64,000 nt of DNA from Colius striatus (GCF_028858725.1 NC_084765.1:12621001-12685000), one strand, 5' to 3'. Positions 34,284-47,876 are shown, counted from the stretch's first letter. Translations and numbers: made by a program. Notes: generated from the letters alone by a model not told the origin.

Positions 34284-35611
34284 GAAAGCTTCAGTGGTGT
34301 GCAGTATGATAGCCTATTTTTTTTTCCACTGTGCTGTCGTTAGCCTGACACAATTCACATAAAATTGAAAGGCCTTAATACTGTGAGAGGATTAGTGGAA
34401 TCCCACTCCTATGCACTTTTGCTACACAAAATATGAAACTTTATTCAAAGATTGAGTATCGTATACCCTGATGCAAAGTTCTTTATGCCTTAGTTGGTAT
34501 AAAATATCCTGATATAATGCTGCATTGCTGACTATGGAACTCTTATTTTCCTTGAGGTACCTGCAATTTTTAAAAACTTTCAGTAACTTCAATTACCAAA
34601 GTGGCAAGAACTTTTTGCTAACAAGCATATGTGAGATGAATCCTAATATTGTCTCAAGTTTGTTGTTTTCATGTTGTTTTTGAACATGAATGAGAAAAAG
34701 TCTGTGCCTATGAAAACTATGTTACTGTTGCAGTGCAAGCCTGTTGTGGGGTGTCTACTTAGTGCGGTAGTGTGCTTAATGTAGTCATCTCAGAGCAACT
34801 GTTCGAGGACTGTGACATAAATGCTGAATTCTGATATTTGTGGTTTAAAAGAAAATCCAGGTGCATCTATTTCTGATGCTTTTTATTATTGTGCATAATC
34901 TGATGTTTTATTTTTGCAGAAAATATTCAGGTTTGCCGTGAGTGTTCATGATGATTCATTGAATACAAGGCCATTATCATTTTTTGCCTTGCTGTTTTGT
35001 GGTAGAACATTAAAAACCTGTTCAGCTACTGAAATTATTAAGGAATTTTATTCTTTTAGTCATAATGCTATATTTCCTGCCCTAACTCAGGTTCTTGTTT
35101 AAAAATAAGTCAACCACATCATAGATTTTTATCTTACACTGATTTCCAGTATTAAATTTTAAGGAAATAAGATCACATTTCATTTATTCTTTGTATGTAA
35201 AACTTTAGGCAAATTAAAGATTTTTTTTTAAAAAAAAAAAAAAGACAAAGCCTACTCTTTTTAAATGGCTTCTGTATTTTAATGTGCCCCACATCTGTTT
35301 TCACATCACAGCTGTAGTTTATATTGCCTTCAAGTCTGATGTACTTCCAGAAATACACATGTGGAAAGCAAAATGTGAAAACTCTGTGTAAAGCCCAGTA
35401 GGAAAGTATTTTACATTTTAGATTGTCGAGTTTTTAAATAAGAAACTTGGACATGCCACACAAATGTATTTTTAGGAACACTACCATTGCAAGTCTAATT
35501 CTAAAAAAGAAAGAAAAGCATAAATAGGCTACAGGTATGTAAGCAAGCCACAAATAGTTTTAAAAGTACATCTTTTAGTACTAAACATTTATATGCCATG
35601 CAGTTGAATGG

Positions 35612-35617
35612 AATAAA
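35612..35617 (+). terminator. PDE3B: Candidate PDE3B polyadenylation signal (proximal)
   Basis: AATAAA lies 1.33 kb after the stop, followed within 20-65 bases by GT-rich sequence (GTGTGCAAGTTG and then TGTTTGTGTTT). This is the better formed of the two candidates, being hexamer plus downstream element. Confidence 0.5.
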
Positions 35618-36452
35618 AAGAAATGCACAAGTGTGCAAGTTGCCAAATATATCTTAGCATGTTTGTGTTTATAACAGTTAACTTGAAACAAAGGTAACAT
35701 TCCTAAGATAACCTTGTGTAAATTGTATTACACTATTTTACACCAGCAAATTCTTGTTGTGCACTTTGATTGGCCAGTCTAAATGCCAGAAATGAAATAT
35801 TTTTTTATTTTCCACTAATAAGATTTTTGTTGACCTATTTAGAAAACTAGAGACGTGCTTATGCATTTTTATATCTTCAGTGCCAAATCCCCTTTTGCTG
35901 CCATTATTATTGCCACTGCATGTTTTGTAACATGAGCAGTGTTAAAACCAGATATTTCTGTCATTAATGTTGCACTATTGAAGCTGGCACTTACTGAACA
36001 TTCACTCGTATTTTGCAGTTGTTGTTTGTATATTTTCCTAACAGATCATTTGAAGATTACAGAAATTATTCTATTATTCTAGTTTCCATATGCTGTATTT
36101 TCGGCATTTTGTCTTTAGCCTATGTGTTTGTATATAAAAAAATCACTTTAATGCAATCTAGGTTCATTTTGCTTTGACTGAGAAGAGATGCAAATGATCT
36201 TGTCTAAAGTTACTGTTATATTATCTCACATGACTTTTTTTATTTATTATCCTTTAAAGAAATAATTAAAAACTAATATAAAGCAAGAAGAAGGTAAAAA
36301 AAATAACACTTTATCTTTTACTAAAGCATTGGCAGCATTTATATCTGGTGACAAACTTGCCAGCAACTTTCTTATCTCAGGTTTCCCTTAAACTCTTTAG
36401 AAATACTGAAGTAATTTTTAAATCTAGAAACCAGTAGCAAACCTAAGTGTTT

Positions 36453-36458
36453 AATAAA
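36453..36458 (+). terminator. PDE3B: Candidate PDE3B polyadenylation signal (distal)
   Basis: AATAAA lies 2.17 kb after the stop, in AT-rich sequence. The downstream GT-rich element is weak, so use of this site is inferred only from the expected UTR length. Confidence 0.35.
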
Positions 36459-36480
36459 CTATAATGCTAATACGTATTTC

Positions 36481-39400
36481 AAAATAGATATTTTCAAGTT
36501 ATAGTAGCTTGCCTCAAAGATATGTTTAGTTATTAATATATTCAAAGTCCACCTTAAAATGTCTGTTATGTATGTATAAATAATATATGTCATTGATACT
36601 CGAAGAGCAAGGGAAAAGAACGTTCAGATGTCGTCACAGGTTGGTGCATGGCATGTTTGCAGAAGTTGATGTTCCTCCAACTGACGATGTCTTAATCTTT
36701 CAAAAAGGGTAATAGAGGGTCATTTGAATGTTGATTGAGCTGTTGTCAACAATAATATACCTTTATGTGAGGCATATAGCTATTATGGTGGTAACAATCC
36801 ACTGCGAAGTTTCATCCAATTTCAATCTGTGATCACACTTCAACTTACAGAAACCAGGGGATGCTAAGGAACACTGAAAAGCACACAAAAGAACACACCT
36901 AAAATACCTTTTAAAGCAACACTCACCACACTTTTTTCTGTCAAGAGGTAGGCCAAATTGGTTCACACTGAAGTTTATGCTGCTACAGTAGATACACCTT
37001 TTATGGACAATACTCTCAGGTTTAAGTAAAGTCTTCAACCCCTTTCCTATCAAGAGTCTCCCATCTCAATACTGCTTATTTTCACAAGGTATGTTGGATT
37101 ATATGCTCCTGTGCAAACACTGCATACAGAACTAAACTACACATTTTTCTCTAAGGACCCATTTACCTCCATGCCTCTGGAGACCTTTGGGTGTTGTAGT
37201 GATTCTAAGCTAGTCAAAATGAACTACGTGGATCCCGTTCCCACGAGGTCTTCCTCCATGACAAAGTTAGATGATGAGTCTAAGATTCAAATTAAAGGAC
37301 TGGTGTAACATCACTTAAGGTAAGTCCAAATTAACAAAGTTTGTGCAAGACCTGATTTGCTCTGTATGAAGAAACATTTCTTCTCTGTACTTCTTGCATT
37401 CAATTTTAACCACAACCAGTAGAAGGTGAGTCAACAAAAGGAGTTAGCAGAATTCGAGAGCTCAATTGTAGCTTTGGTCCTTCCTCCCAGGCAGGCATAG
37501 TTGTGGCTGTACTTCTGGTTCCTCTAAAAGCGTACCCAAATTTGAAGTAATACAGTATGTGGCACTAACACTCACAGGGCAGCACTTTCCCTTTTGTCAA
37601 ACTAATATTTGAGATGATGTGAGAGGTGCAGAACTGGAAGTGTCTCAGGCTGGTGAGAGTGAGATCAGAAGTCCTGGTCTGAGACACATGTATTGGAGTA
37701 AAAATATGGAATTAGTTTAGGTGATGAGAATTAGAAAGGATACCTGAGGACTGCATACACACAGAGAAAAAAGATGTTCTTATCCAGAAGAGAGACATTC
37801 TTTATTAAATTCTCGATTGAAATGATAAAATTATCTTAAGTTGTGGTGCAAGTTTAATAAAATCAATTTTTCTGTGGCCAATAAAGATTAGATGGGAGAA
37901 AATAGATGAGAAGTTGATTAAATGAGGTGCAAAAAGCACAGTCAAAGCAGTGTTTTATTTTGCTTTCTTCCCTCCAGCTTTCTTCCGAATTGTGTTTCTG
38001 TGTGTGCTTCTTCATGTCTGAGTTAAAAGAAATGAGGTAATGAATTGCTTTCATTTTTGCAGTGAAGAATTTTCCTTTTGACATCTCCTGAAGTAAGCCT
38101 TTAACATGTAAGAATCATACTGCAGATATCAGAGATGAAGCTGGAAAAAGAACATAACTGTTCACTGATCCTTGTCCGATCTTAATTTAATCGGGCCATA
38201 AGCAATTAGTACTTCTGTCCTCTGCTAAATGAGAAAGAATAATATCGTGTACTTCAGAGGAAAAAGAGCTTATGGACTAAGCTCCTGTAGGATAAACATT
38301 ACAGTGAACTTCAGTTTCTACTTGGCAATGATCCTGCTGGCATAGTGTACATCCCCCACATCCTTAGGAATCCCGCTAATAGATATGTAACTCTTAACTG
38401 AGCAGTCTGTCTCAATGGTTTTGTTGTGCATTTATTAATCTAATTTCTCTAAGGCATTTCCAGCTTAGACTTGAAATAAGGCTTCTGGTTAGTCTAATTT
38501 CTGTTATCTGCAATACTCTAAAAAAACCCAAATTGTAGAGTAACTAGCAACTGGATGTTTTGTGAATAATATCATTAAACTATAGAACGGGGTTCCAGTA
38601 AAAAAGGAACTGTTTGGTACTGAGACTGAAACATCTGTCTGGAAGTGGTATTGTTGTGGTACAGTCAGGATACTGAGTAATAGATGCTTAATGTATTTAA
38701 GTGATTGTCACTTGGTTCTGTGTGACACTACAGACATCCTTTAAAAAGGGCACAACACAGTCAGAAATGTTTGACCAGAAGGTTTCTTTTGAAATCTGTA
38801 CACCATGACTCATCTTTGGATTTCTGTATTTCAAGAGCTCACAGGTTATAGCAACTGGTGTCTATGAGGGGTTCTACTGTGCAGCCTGGCAAAATGTTAC
38901 CATCGATCTAAGTAAAGAGAGTAAAAATCTTACACTGAGGAGAAACCTTCTGCCTCCTGGTTTAACTGTAGGCTTTCAGAAAAATAGAAATGTGTAAAAT
39001 TAAACCAATAGAGCCTTTAAACAATGGTGAGAAAGCATAGTGTTTAAAATGATTCCTACAGTTCACCTTGTGATTTGTCCATGTTCTAAATGTCTTGCCA
39101 AAAAGCCAGTGATGAGTCACTTCTGACTCATCTATCTAGATCAGCATAACCCTTTGCACCTTAAATGAGATCAAAGTCTTTTCATTTTAGTTGCATAAAA
39201 AAACCCCAAAGACTAATGCTTAGCTTAGAATCCAAGTATAATACCAGAAATCCAAAGGGCAAGCTTGACACGACTTACTGCACATGTGGAGCAGACTGCA
39301 GTCTTTGTTAGCTGTGCCAGTTAGGTGTGAAAACTTGCTCCTATATATGGTCATCCAAATGGACTTAGTATACCCCTCTTATCATGACATTCATCCCACT

Positions 39401-41964
39401 GGAATTTATTAATCTCTGGGGTATTGCCAATTTATCTGACTCATATTAACTAAGCTTTCTCTCAGTCAACTGAATGAAGAAGCCCTCCTCTTTATCTTTG
39501 AGAATGGCTTTGTCATCATTTTGTTCTATTCATCATCATTACCAAAATACTGTTTCTAATTTCAGATATCACACCCATGGAAAAATGTCTGTCCATTAAA
39601 CAGATTGCAGAATTCCAGTACAGACCAGTGAGACTGACCAGAAATACAGAAGACAAGGTCTAAGGAGATGGAGAAATAAAAAGTTAATTGAAGAGATTTT
39701 TCTGACTTTAAAGAAAATGAGACTTAAGTGAGATATTCTAAGGTTTTAAATACTTAATAAGGCTGCTTCAAAGAGCAAAGTAATCAGAGTAATGCTTTCA
39801 GTGCTCAAAATGTTCAGAACAAGAAGTTTTAGATTGCATGCAGGACGATTCAGGCTCAACATTGTCTAAGGACTGACAGGGCTGTGACTCACTGAAATAG
39901 ATTGCCTTGGAGTATTAAGGAAGTCTTTGGGGAAAAAAAGTCTGAAAAAAGGCTTTCAGAATATTACTGAGTCAGATGAGTGAACTGCACAACTTACTGA
40001 GATCCTTTCTGCACCTATTTTTTTAAATACTAGAAGTCAAGTTGAGACCTGATATGGATCACTTTAAATACCAGTTAGAAATTGTTCACAATGATAGGAA
40101 AATAGTTAATAATAGCATTCAAACAACAGGAATTAGGGGTTTCAACTGAATCTCATTGCAGTTAATAAAGGCTTTTTATTCACTGATTATTTAACTGGTA
40201 ATGCACATCCCACAAAAAAAAGTGTTTTTATTTCTTGAGGGAGGAGAGAATTCTTTGGAAAAAAACAGACACGGCTTGAAGGTCTGACAGAGTTAAGATT
40301 CTGTCTAGTTGTCAACTTACTAACAAATGGAAATGCAGTAGTCAAAATTAAAAAAAAAATGTCTAAAGTTAGTTTGCTAAAGCTTATTGTATTTTAAATA
40401 TTTGTCAAACTACGTAGTCTTTTCTAGATCCTAACAAAGTGCATAGTTAAGACATTAGGATGTTTTGGGTGCTTTTGAAGATGATGTTATTCATATACAT
40501 ACAAAGAAGATTGGTTTAATCAAGTAAGGATTTTTAGGTAAATTTTAGCCCTTAGCAGCGAGGCGTTTTTGCAATCAACAATGAATTATTCTTACAGTCT
40601 TTTTTTCATGTATATAATGACATTCATGATGGCTTGAAGAATTTAGCTATTCTATAGACCGTACCTACAATTTGTAATGAACTTAATGCAATATTAAGGT
40701 GTGTTGCATTTTGCTCTGTACTGTGACAATTTAGACTATACATTCTTTGAGAGAGAAACAATATGTCTTTACACAGTGTAAAATAAAATGGAACAAGATC
40801 TGAAGATGCCGTGAAGAGGCTTTAAGAAGCAACTTTTATGCTTACAAAAAAGGGCAATTAAATTGACTTCCTAACTTACATAGACACAAGAAGGGTAATA
40901 AGTACTTCTGTTTTTCCTTGGAAAAATTAGGGTTATACGATTCTGCTGTGATGCATGTTTGCCAGTATTATTATTTTAACTGAGCTTATTGGGCAAGTTG
41001 GAAGGAAGCAAAAGGGTATTTGGACTCCTTAAACAGGGATATGTGTGGAGAAAGGAAATTTAATTACCTAAGAAAATCTGAAATTCTTTAAGATATTTTA
41101 TCCATAATTATTGTAGTACCAGTTCCTTATTGGTATGACAACCTACTTGGATTACCTGCATTAGTGAAGGAGGTGAACAATTGAGTCATCCTTTATTCCC
41201 TTGTTTTAGTGAGGGTTTGTGTCCATGGGGCATACAGCATGTATCCTGTTGTCTAGGTGGTAATGATGGGACTAATGTTAAATGTCCTAACAATATATGG
41301 GGGTTTTAAATGCTTCTAAGTCATAGTTTGTACAAATTAAAAATATTCATTTAAAGATTTTTAGTACGAGCATAGAAAAAGAAGTCAGCCCTTCAAAATA
41401 GCAAGCAAAAAAATAGGCAGTTTATTCTCTTTTCTGGTATATTACTATAGGCTACTATGTATCACATGTAAAATTTTAGGCAAACGGCCATCTGCTGCAG
41501 TAATAGTAAGATATTGGATTAGATTGCACATTCCTAATATGCTTCATTATTTTAATAGATTTCATCTATTTGGAATGTTACTTATACAGAAGAATGTAAC
41601 AAACGTAATGTCTCCCGAAGTCTGGCAGCCTTCCTAAGAAATGACCACTGCAAGTACAAGTTCTGCCTAATTCTAATCACATCAACATTGAGATAGTTGA
41701 CAGACTTCAAAAATATCTAAAGGGATAATCTAGAAATGGAAGAATCTGCTGGTCCTCAAATTGTATTGTATGAAAGGACAGAACAAGGCATAATATTTCC
41801 ATAAGTGAACTTTAATTTGATCTTGACTAGAAAAATAGGTTGAATTATGAGGCCCAATGCCAAATAACACCTCAGACATCTAGCTGCTATGAACACATCT
41901 GTACCTTAGATCAATTTATACTGAGAGTTTACCTTTCAGACTACTATTGATTAGTCCACTGTAC
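36481..41964. other. Intergenic DNA between PDE3B and the LTR
   Basis: AT-rich sequence with no supportable gene, RNA gene or recognisable repeat. Open frames are short and lack family similarity. An AATAAA at 40782-40787 has no associated transcript evidence. Confidence 0.6.
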
Positions 41965-41969
41965 TTGGC
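41965..41969. repeat. Target-site duplication, left copy
   Basis: TTGGC immediately precedes the TG of the LTR and is repeated at 43126-43130. Confidence 0.8.
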
Positions 41970-43125
41970 TGTGGCGGTTTAGCCAGGTGTCCACCAAGTC
42001 ATAATATCACTCCCCCTGCTAAACTGGACAAGAGAGAGAGAGAGAGAAATATAACGAGCAGTTTGAGAATCGAGATAAGGACAGGGAGATTGCTCAGCAA
42101 TTAGCATCGTGGGCAAAACAGGTTCAACTTGGGGAGAAAAAAGTTTGATTTATTAAAGGAACAATAAGAACAGGGAGAAATGAAATGGAATCTTAAAACA
42201 CTCCACCCCTCCCTCTTCCCAGGATTCTCCTTCCTTTCCCCCAGCAGCGCAGGGGATGGGGGATGGGCGTTGCGGTCACTTTATTACAGATGGACTTTGC
42301 CACTGCTTCTTCTCAGGGGTAGGCCTCTTCACACTTCCCACTGCTACAGTGTGGGGTCCCTCCCATCGGGATACAGTCCCTCACAAACTTCTCCAGTGTG
42401 GGTCCTTCCCATGGGCTACAGTTCCTCATGAATTGCTCCAGCATGGGGCCTCCTACGGGGTCAGCTCCTCACACCCTGCCCCAATGTGGGTCATCCACCG
42501 GGAGAACAGTCCTTCAGGTACTGACTGCTCCAGCCTGAGACCCTCATAGGATCACAAGTCCTGACAGCAAACCTGCTCTGGCGTGGGCTCCTCTCTCCCC
42601 ACAGACTCCTAGGTCCTGCCAGGAACTTGCTCCAGGGTGGGCTTCCCACAGAGTCACAGCCTCCTGCAGGCATTCACCTGCTCCAGGGTGGGATCCTCCA
42701 TGGGCTGTGAGTGAATCTCTGCTACCCGGTGGCCTCCATGGACTGCAGGGAACCAACCTGCCTCACCATGGTCCTCACCACAGGTCACAGTAGAGTCTTT
42801 CTTTCAGGGCCTAAGCAGCCTCTTCCCCCTTCTTCTCCACTGACCTGGGTGTCTGCAGAGATGTTTTCACACACTGTTTTCACACTCCCCCCTGTTTCTG
42901 CTGCATTTTTGCAACTGTGCAACTACTTCTCAAATACATTATTCACAGAGGCGTTACCTCCATCACTAATTGGCCTGGCCTTGGTCGGCTGCAGGATCCA
43001 TCTTAGAGTTGACTGGCCCTAGTCCGATCAGCTACAGAGGAAGCTTCTGGAAGATCTTTGTTTAAAGAAGCAACCCCTGTAGCTCCCCCACTACCAAAAA
43101 ACCTGGCTCAGGCAAAACTACTGCA
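41970..43125 (-). mobile_element. Solo LTR of an avian endogenous retrovirus, ERVL-like
   Basis: The element begins TG and ends CA and is flanked by an identical 5-bp duplication, TTGGC, at 41965-41969 and 43126-43130. Five-base duplications are typical of ERVL (class III) elements. It resembles an LTR I recognise from many neoavian genomes. Sense is taken as the minus strand: reading that way, a CCAAT box (42973-42969) and a TATA-like AT stretch precede a polyadenylation hexamer (AATAAA, 42154-42149). No gag, pol or env sequence is attached, so it is a recombined solo LTR. A degenerate tandem array fills its centre. Open frames such as 42180-42431 and 42711-43022 are by-products of this repeat. 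Confidence 0.85.
42340..42720. repeat. Degenerate tandem array inside the LTR
   Basis: About eight copies of a 40-55-bp unit with the core CTGCTCCAG(N)GTGGG followed by a pyrimidine-rich stretch start near 42341, 42389, 42433, 42475, 42525, 42572, 42627 and 42677. Copies have diverged in sequence and spacing, so the array is old or was already degenerate in the parent element. Confidence 0.7.
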
Positions 43126-43130
43126 TTGGC
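43126..43130. repeat. Target-site duplication, right copy
   Basis: TTGGC immediately follows the terminal CA of the LTR and is identical to 41965-41969. Confidence 0.8.
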
Positions 43131-46100
43131 TGTGTTCTCTTCTGTTTTCATCATTCTGTCAATTTCACTCATTATGAGTTTTTTTCCCTGGTTATCCTTA
43201 ATCTTTATGTTTTCCCACTCAATGCATTGTTGCAAAATTTATGTAATCTTATTTCCACCTCTTTTCAAAGTGATTTGTCTGTCTTTTATTGCAGTCTCTC
43301 TGAACTTGCTACTTTTCAGGTAAATATGCTGCTTTAATGACAACATGATATGCCTCTTCTACTTGCTATTGGTTCAGGCTAAAAATGCAGATTAATAATT
43401 TATTTTCATTATTCAGACAGCCTGAATCAGAATTAGATTCGGAATCTAATTGTGAAGCAGAACAACATACTAAATCAAGAAAAGACCTGCTTGCTGTGTG
43501 AGCTCAGGCTGTTTTAACAATTGAATAAGCAGAGCTTTGGAGTTCAGAGACAACAGTAAATTTTCTTAGCTGATGATTGAGACAGGAGGGACTACTATAA
43601 ACTTATGTACTTCACATGCAGAATACAGTGTAAATTAGAACCTGTAACAATCTAGGAATAGCTATCGTCACTGCTAGTTATATACCCGATTGATTCTTCA
43701 TCTCAAGCTGTTAAAAATATTCACCTGGTTCCTATTTAAAGAAATTTCACCTTGACTTCTCTTTATATTCTTGTCTACTTACCGAAGACACCTTTTATCA
43801 ACTTTTTGGTCTGTGTTTTGATAGCTGTAAACTGTAATCAAGTCACTTAATCATGTGTTTGATAAACCAAGCAAATGAATTGTCTTGAATGTCTTGTGAC
43901 CCAGTATGTTCTACCATACATTTCTGTAGGGAATTCTGTAGGGAATATTCATAGTTATCTAGGACAGGAAATTTAAGTGCTAAGTAAGATTTTCTTCAGC
44001 ATTCTTTCAGTGTCATATATAACATGCTTGTATTGTTCCCTTTTCAGTTCCTGGGGACACTGGCCAAGGTTAACTCAAACCCTTAAATTTAAAGATATTA
44101 TTTTAGAAATGAGCATTTAAGTTACTATGGTGGTGTTTAGTGCAGCTCTTGCATCAGTATTAAGAATGGAATCTCCTGCTGGACAGCAAGATGCATTGCC
44201 CTGGGCCTGGACTTAACTCTAGGAGTAGATGCAGGAATAGATTATCTCTGAGAAACAGGGCAGAAAACACACATTCTTCTGGTACAGAAATGGCACAAAG
44301 AGCAAAGGCATAGAACCACTTTTAGTTTCAGATTTAAGGGAAGCATATAAAACCAGAATCAAGGTGAAGAAAATAGAGGTAGGAGAAACACAGGGCAGCT
44401 CATCTTCCTACTGGTGTTACACTGCAGTTGGCTGTGGAGACCTTCAAATGGGATACAATAAACCAATCCAATGGTGAGTTGACTCCAATTAGCAGAATTT
44501 CTGTGAGTATACTTAGAAAAGACAAGTAGTTATTGCTCAAGGAGAAATCAAAATAATTAAGTAAAGAATGTAAAACTTAAGTCTTATTTCTAAAATTCCT
44601 CTTCATTAGGAAAGCATGCTGAATCTAAGCCGCTTTTTTACAAGTATTGAACAAGATCAAAAATAGTGCAAAGAACATTGCAATAATCTCACAGGAACGG
44701 GAAAAAAGCTGAAATGGATTTTTTGCTGCACAAACTTTAAAAAAAGAAAGATTCAAAACTGTACAGGGACTGAGAACAGCAGAGGTGAGCTGAATATGCA
44801 TTTTTAGCTACATTTACAGAAAAAAAAAAGATATTGTCTTAGGGAACTGCAGTGGTGTTACAGAGAAGGTGCATGAAAGTTTCTTCTTGTAGCTGTAATA
44901 CACCTGTATGTGGAAATATGCTTCCAGTTCTAAACTATCATCAAGAATTCAAAGAGCAAACTCTGCAAAAGAAAAAAAAAAAAAAAAAGAGAAGACTATA
45001 AATGCTGGAGGGAAAAAAATATAGGAAAATGGTAAAACCAGCAGTGGAATAAACAGAATTAATATAGAGAAACTGACAGGTTATTACTTAAATTTCAAGA
45101 AATCTTTCCATCAGTATGTGGACACATTGTTTTAAATCCACAACATTAGGACATTTAAAAGACAGGAAAAAATTCTGCAAATGGGAACATACTTAATGTG
45201 GTTTTTCATCTTTAAATTCTACAACCAGAACAAAAAGGTATACTGGTTAATGTCTCAACCTTTAATCCCAAAACAACGTTAAATAGCAGACAGCTGGGAT
45301 AGATATTTGAGAGGTAGAAAACTCTCACCAGAAAATTCTGAACATCTGGCTGGCTACTGATATTCATTACTAACCAATCTTGACACAATGGAGAAATTCC
45401 AGAGGACTGGGAAAAACTATTATGATGTCAGTATTTCAAATTATTAAATTGGATCATTAGGATAATTTTAAGTCAGGGGAAGATAATGAAAAACTTGACA
45501 CAGAATGAAACTTGTAAATATAACTAATACTGATACAGATTTATCAAAAAGACAGTTTGTCAAATGTATTTGATTGCTTAAATGAGACCGTAAGTTGGCG
45601 ATGGTGTAAGTATGGATTGATATTCTGAGGCTTTTATAACGCGTTTTGATTTAGAAACCAGAATGACATATAATCAATATGATTCTCATTAAATGATTAA
45701 AGACTAACCAGGAGTTGGATCTCAAAATACCTCAGCAAAAGGGAATTATCACAGGCCAGCTGCATTTTGAGTGTAGTTCCTGCAAGAGCAGGTTCTTAAT
45801 TTTTTTTAATCCTCTTATCCACTTGCTCGGATTAATTGAGTCATGTTTTAAGCAAAGATTTGTCCTGCAGTTCTTGCAACCCAGAAGGCAAGCCTAGATA
45901 CTAAAAAAGCCCTGGCTGGCTGATCTAAAAGTAGAGTGGGATATACGAAGAATTGCCATGAGTTCAGACCTGTAGCCCTGAACTCTTCTGTTTGGTATTG
46001 CTTCATACTTAAAGCATCTCCATTGCATTGATTCCAATTTTTACTTCAGCATTTCCTAAGCACTGAACATCTACATATGCAGGTATCCAGAAAAGCCTCC

Positions 46101-47215
46101 TAAGCCTCACTATTTGCCAATATCTTAGCAGTGGTTTACTCACCGTTTTCAGTGTTCCCAGTGCACAGCAATCAGGCTTATCTCCTTCTCCTCTTTGAAT
46201 CTGAAATCTCTGCAGACAGTTATTCAGCAAGAGGAGTGGCCTGTCCACCGTCTGCAGAGCACCAGGAACACATGCTTGAGATGTTCTCTGTGGGACATGT
46301 GGGTCTGACTACTCTCAGACAGACTAAGTAATTTATATATTGACTTGCTGCATCTTAAGTAAGTCAAGAGGCTACTATGTAAGTTAACTGGTATTAGCTG
46401 TGTTTGATCCTCTTCTTTTACTACTTCAGAAAAAAAGGAAGTATTTCTGTTCAGTATAACCTAAAAACATATATCAACAGAAAAACACCAATTCCTGCCT
46501 TTGCACTTTCTTGCAGCTCAAAGTTGAAGCATGAGCTGTATAAAGAACAAGGTCTAATATTCACCCCATCATTCATCCTTAAAAAGCCACTTGCTTAGTG
46601 TGTATTTTGTTCTGAACCCTATTCTGAGGCCTTACTTATCCACACGTGGTGAGGACTGAACATACCATGTTTAGAGTATCAGGTTCTCCTGCAGGGCCTG
46701 CTTGCATAAATCTTTTCCAATAACCATAAAGCAATAGCTATCAAGAATAAAAAGTGAAGCTGGCAGAAGTCAAGAGCAGCTGTTATGCCTAAAGCTTCTG
46801 TCTACAATTCATTTAAAATCCGTTTCTCTCCACTTTATCCCCTTCCCACTCCCCAGAAGGTCTCTCCTCTGGTAAGACTCACAAGCACCTTATTTTCTTG
46901 ACTCATAATACAGTTGCATGTGAATCTGATAACACAAACAATTTTTTTCAGACTACTTAGGCAGAGATTAATCATTACATAATGCTTTGTATTGGAAGAG
47001 AGTGGAGGACAGCTGTCTGGAAATGCAATCAACTTGCAAAAAAGATTGTTCTCATTGTCAGGAGTGTGGCAATAATTGAACACTTCGTATATGCTACTAA
47101 ATGAGAAGCAAGCCATAAAAGATCTAGAGAGTGAATTCAGACAATTACCTGATTCTCTAGAAAATTATGACCAACTGGGAAGACAGAACAAACAGAAAGA
47201 TTAAAAAGACAGTTT
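43131..47215. other. Intergenic DNA between the LTR and the CYP2R1 3' end
   Basis: AT-rich with no supportable gene. It contains a 17-base A run at 44972-44988 and scattered short A/T tracts. Open frames here (for example 45715-45897 and 46009-46248) show no recognisable domain. Confidence 0.6.
44972..44988 (+). repeat. Poly-A run, intergenic
   Basis: Seventeen A; no retroelement body recognised upstream. Confidence 0.9.
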
Positions 47216-47700
47216 GTAAGGGTTGGAAACAATAGTTTATTCTGAGTTATAGAAATTTAAATAGCTACATTTAAAAACTTTTTATCTGTAAATTTAATGG
47301 AATAAAGAATAGTTTACCCAGAATAATTGAGATTTCTGTGGATGAATCTGTGTATAAACATTTTCAGCCATATTCTCCATGCTCATAAAAATACCCTCTC
47401 AAAGCAGAATGGCTTGCTAAATAATGAAATATTTAAAGCTGAATAAGAAGTTAGATTCAAAACAGACTTCTGGAGTGAAAACATCAACTTTAAACACAGG
47501 ATGTTTCACGTTTCTGGTTGAGGTGTTTTTTTGTGAAAAACAAGTAAAAAGAAACTATTAACTTGTTCAGAAATAGTTAGGATTTATCTGTAAGTCCTTT
47601 AAATGTTTGTTCTTCTGACATGAATACATTTAGAAATAGAAGGCAATCATCAGCTACAACTTGGACACTGTGCTCCACCTGACAATCTAGACCTCTGTCT
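47216..47700 (-). other. CYP2R1: CYP2R1 3' untranslated region
   Basis: A short AT-rich 3' UTR of about 480 bases follows the stop, if the AATAAA at 47241-47236 is used. Confidence 0.55.
47236..47241 (-). terminator. CYP2R1: Candidate CYP2R1 polyadenylation signal
   Basis: AATAAA on the minus strand lies 460 bases past the stop. About 40-60 bases further on comes a T/GT-rich stretch (TCTGTTTGTTCTGTC), as expected of a cleavage site. Confidence 0.6.
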
Positions 47701-47876
47701 TCACCGTCTTTCTGCACAGATGAGGTACGGCTGTGGCTGTAATGTCATGCCTAATCTTGGTTTAAGATCTGGAATCACGCCATGAGGAAAACTCAGGTGA
47801 AATCGTTGCAGTAATGAAGTGAAAAACAGAAACATTTCCATTCGAGCTAGCTGTTCTCCAAGACAATGTCTTCTTC
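47701..47876 (-). CDS. CYP2R1: CYP2R1 exon 5 (last coding exon)
   Basis: This 176-bp exon encodes [19 protein letters not shown], with heme-ligand Cys451, then [17 protein letters not shown] and TGA (47703-47701). The acceptor is CAATCCAG|GA. No ORF caller would flag it alone because it is short. Confidence 0.96.

Larger units (their letters stand above)
34284..36480 (+). other. PDE3B: PDE3B 3' untranslated region (end uncertain)
   Basis: This is AT-rich non-coding sequence directly after the PDE3B stop. Two AATAAA hexamers could end the mRNA, at 35612-35617 and 36453-36458. An A-run sits at 35229-35243 after an ATTAAA. The right limit given assumes use of the distal signal, which suits the 2-kb-scale 3' UTR I recall for mammalian PDE3B. 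No ORF of note lies within. Confidence 0.5.

Noticed and set aside
42180..43022. Several open frames of 80-100 codons
   Set aside because: They sit inside the solo LTR and its tandem array; no retroviral or host protein is encoded.
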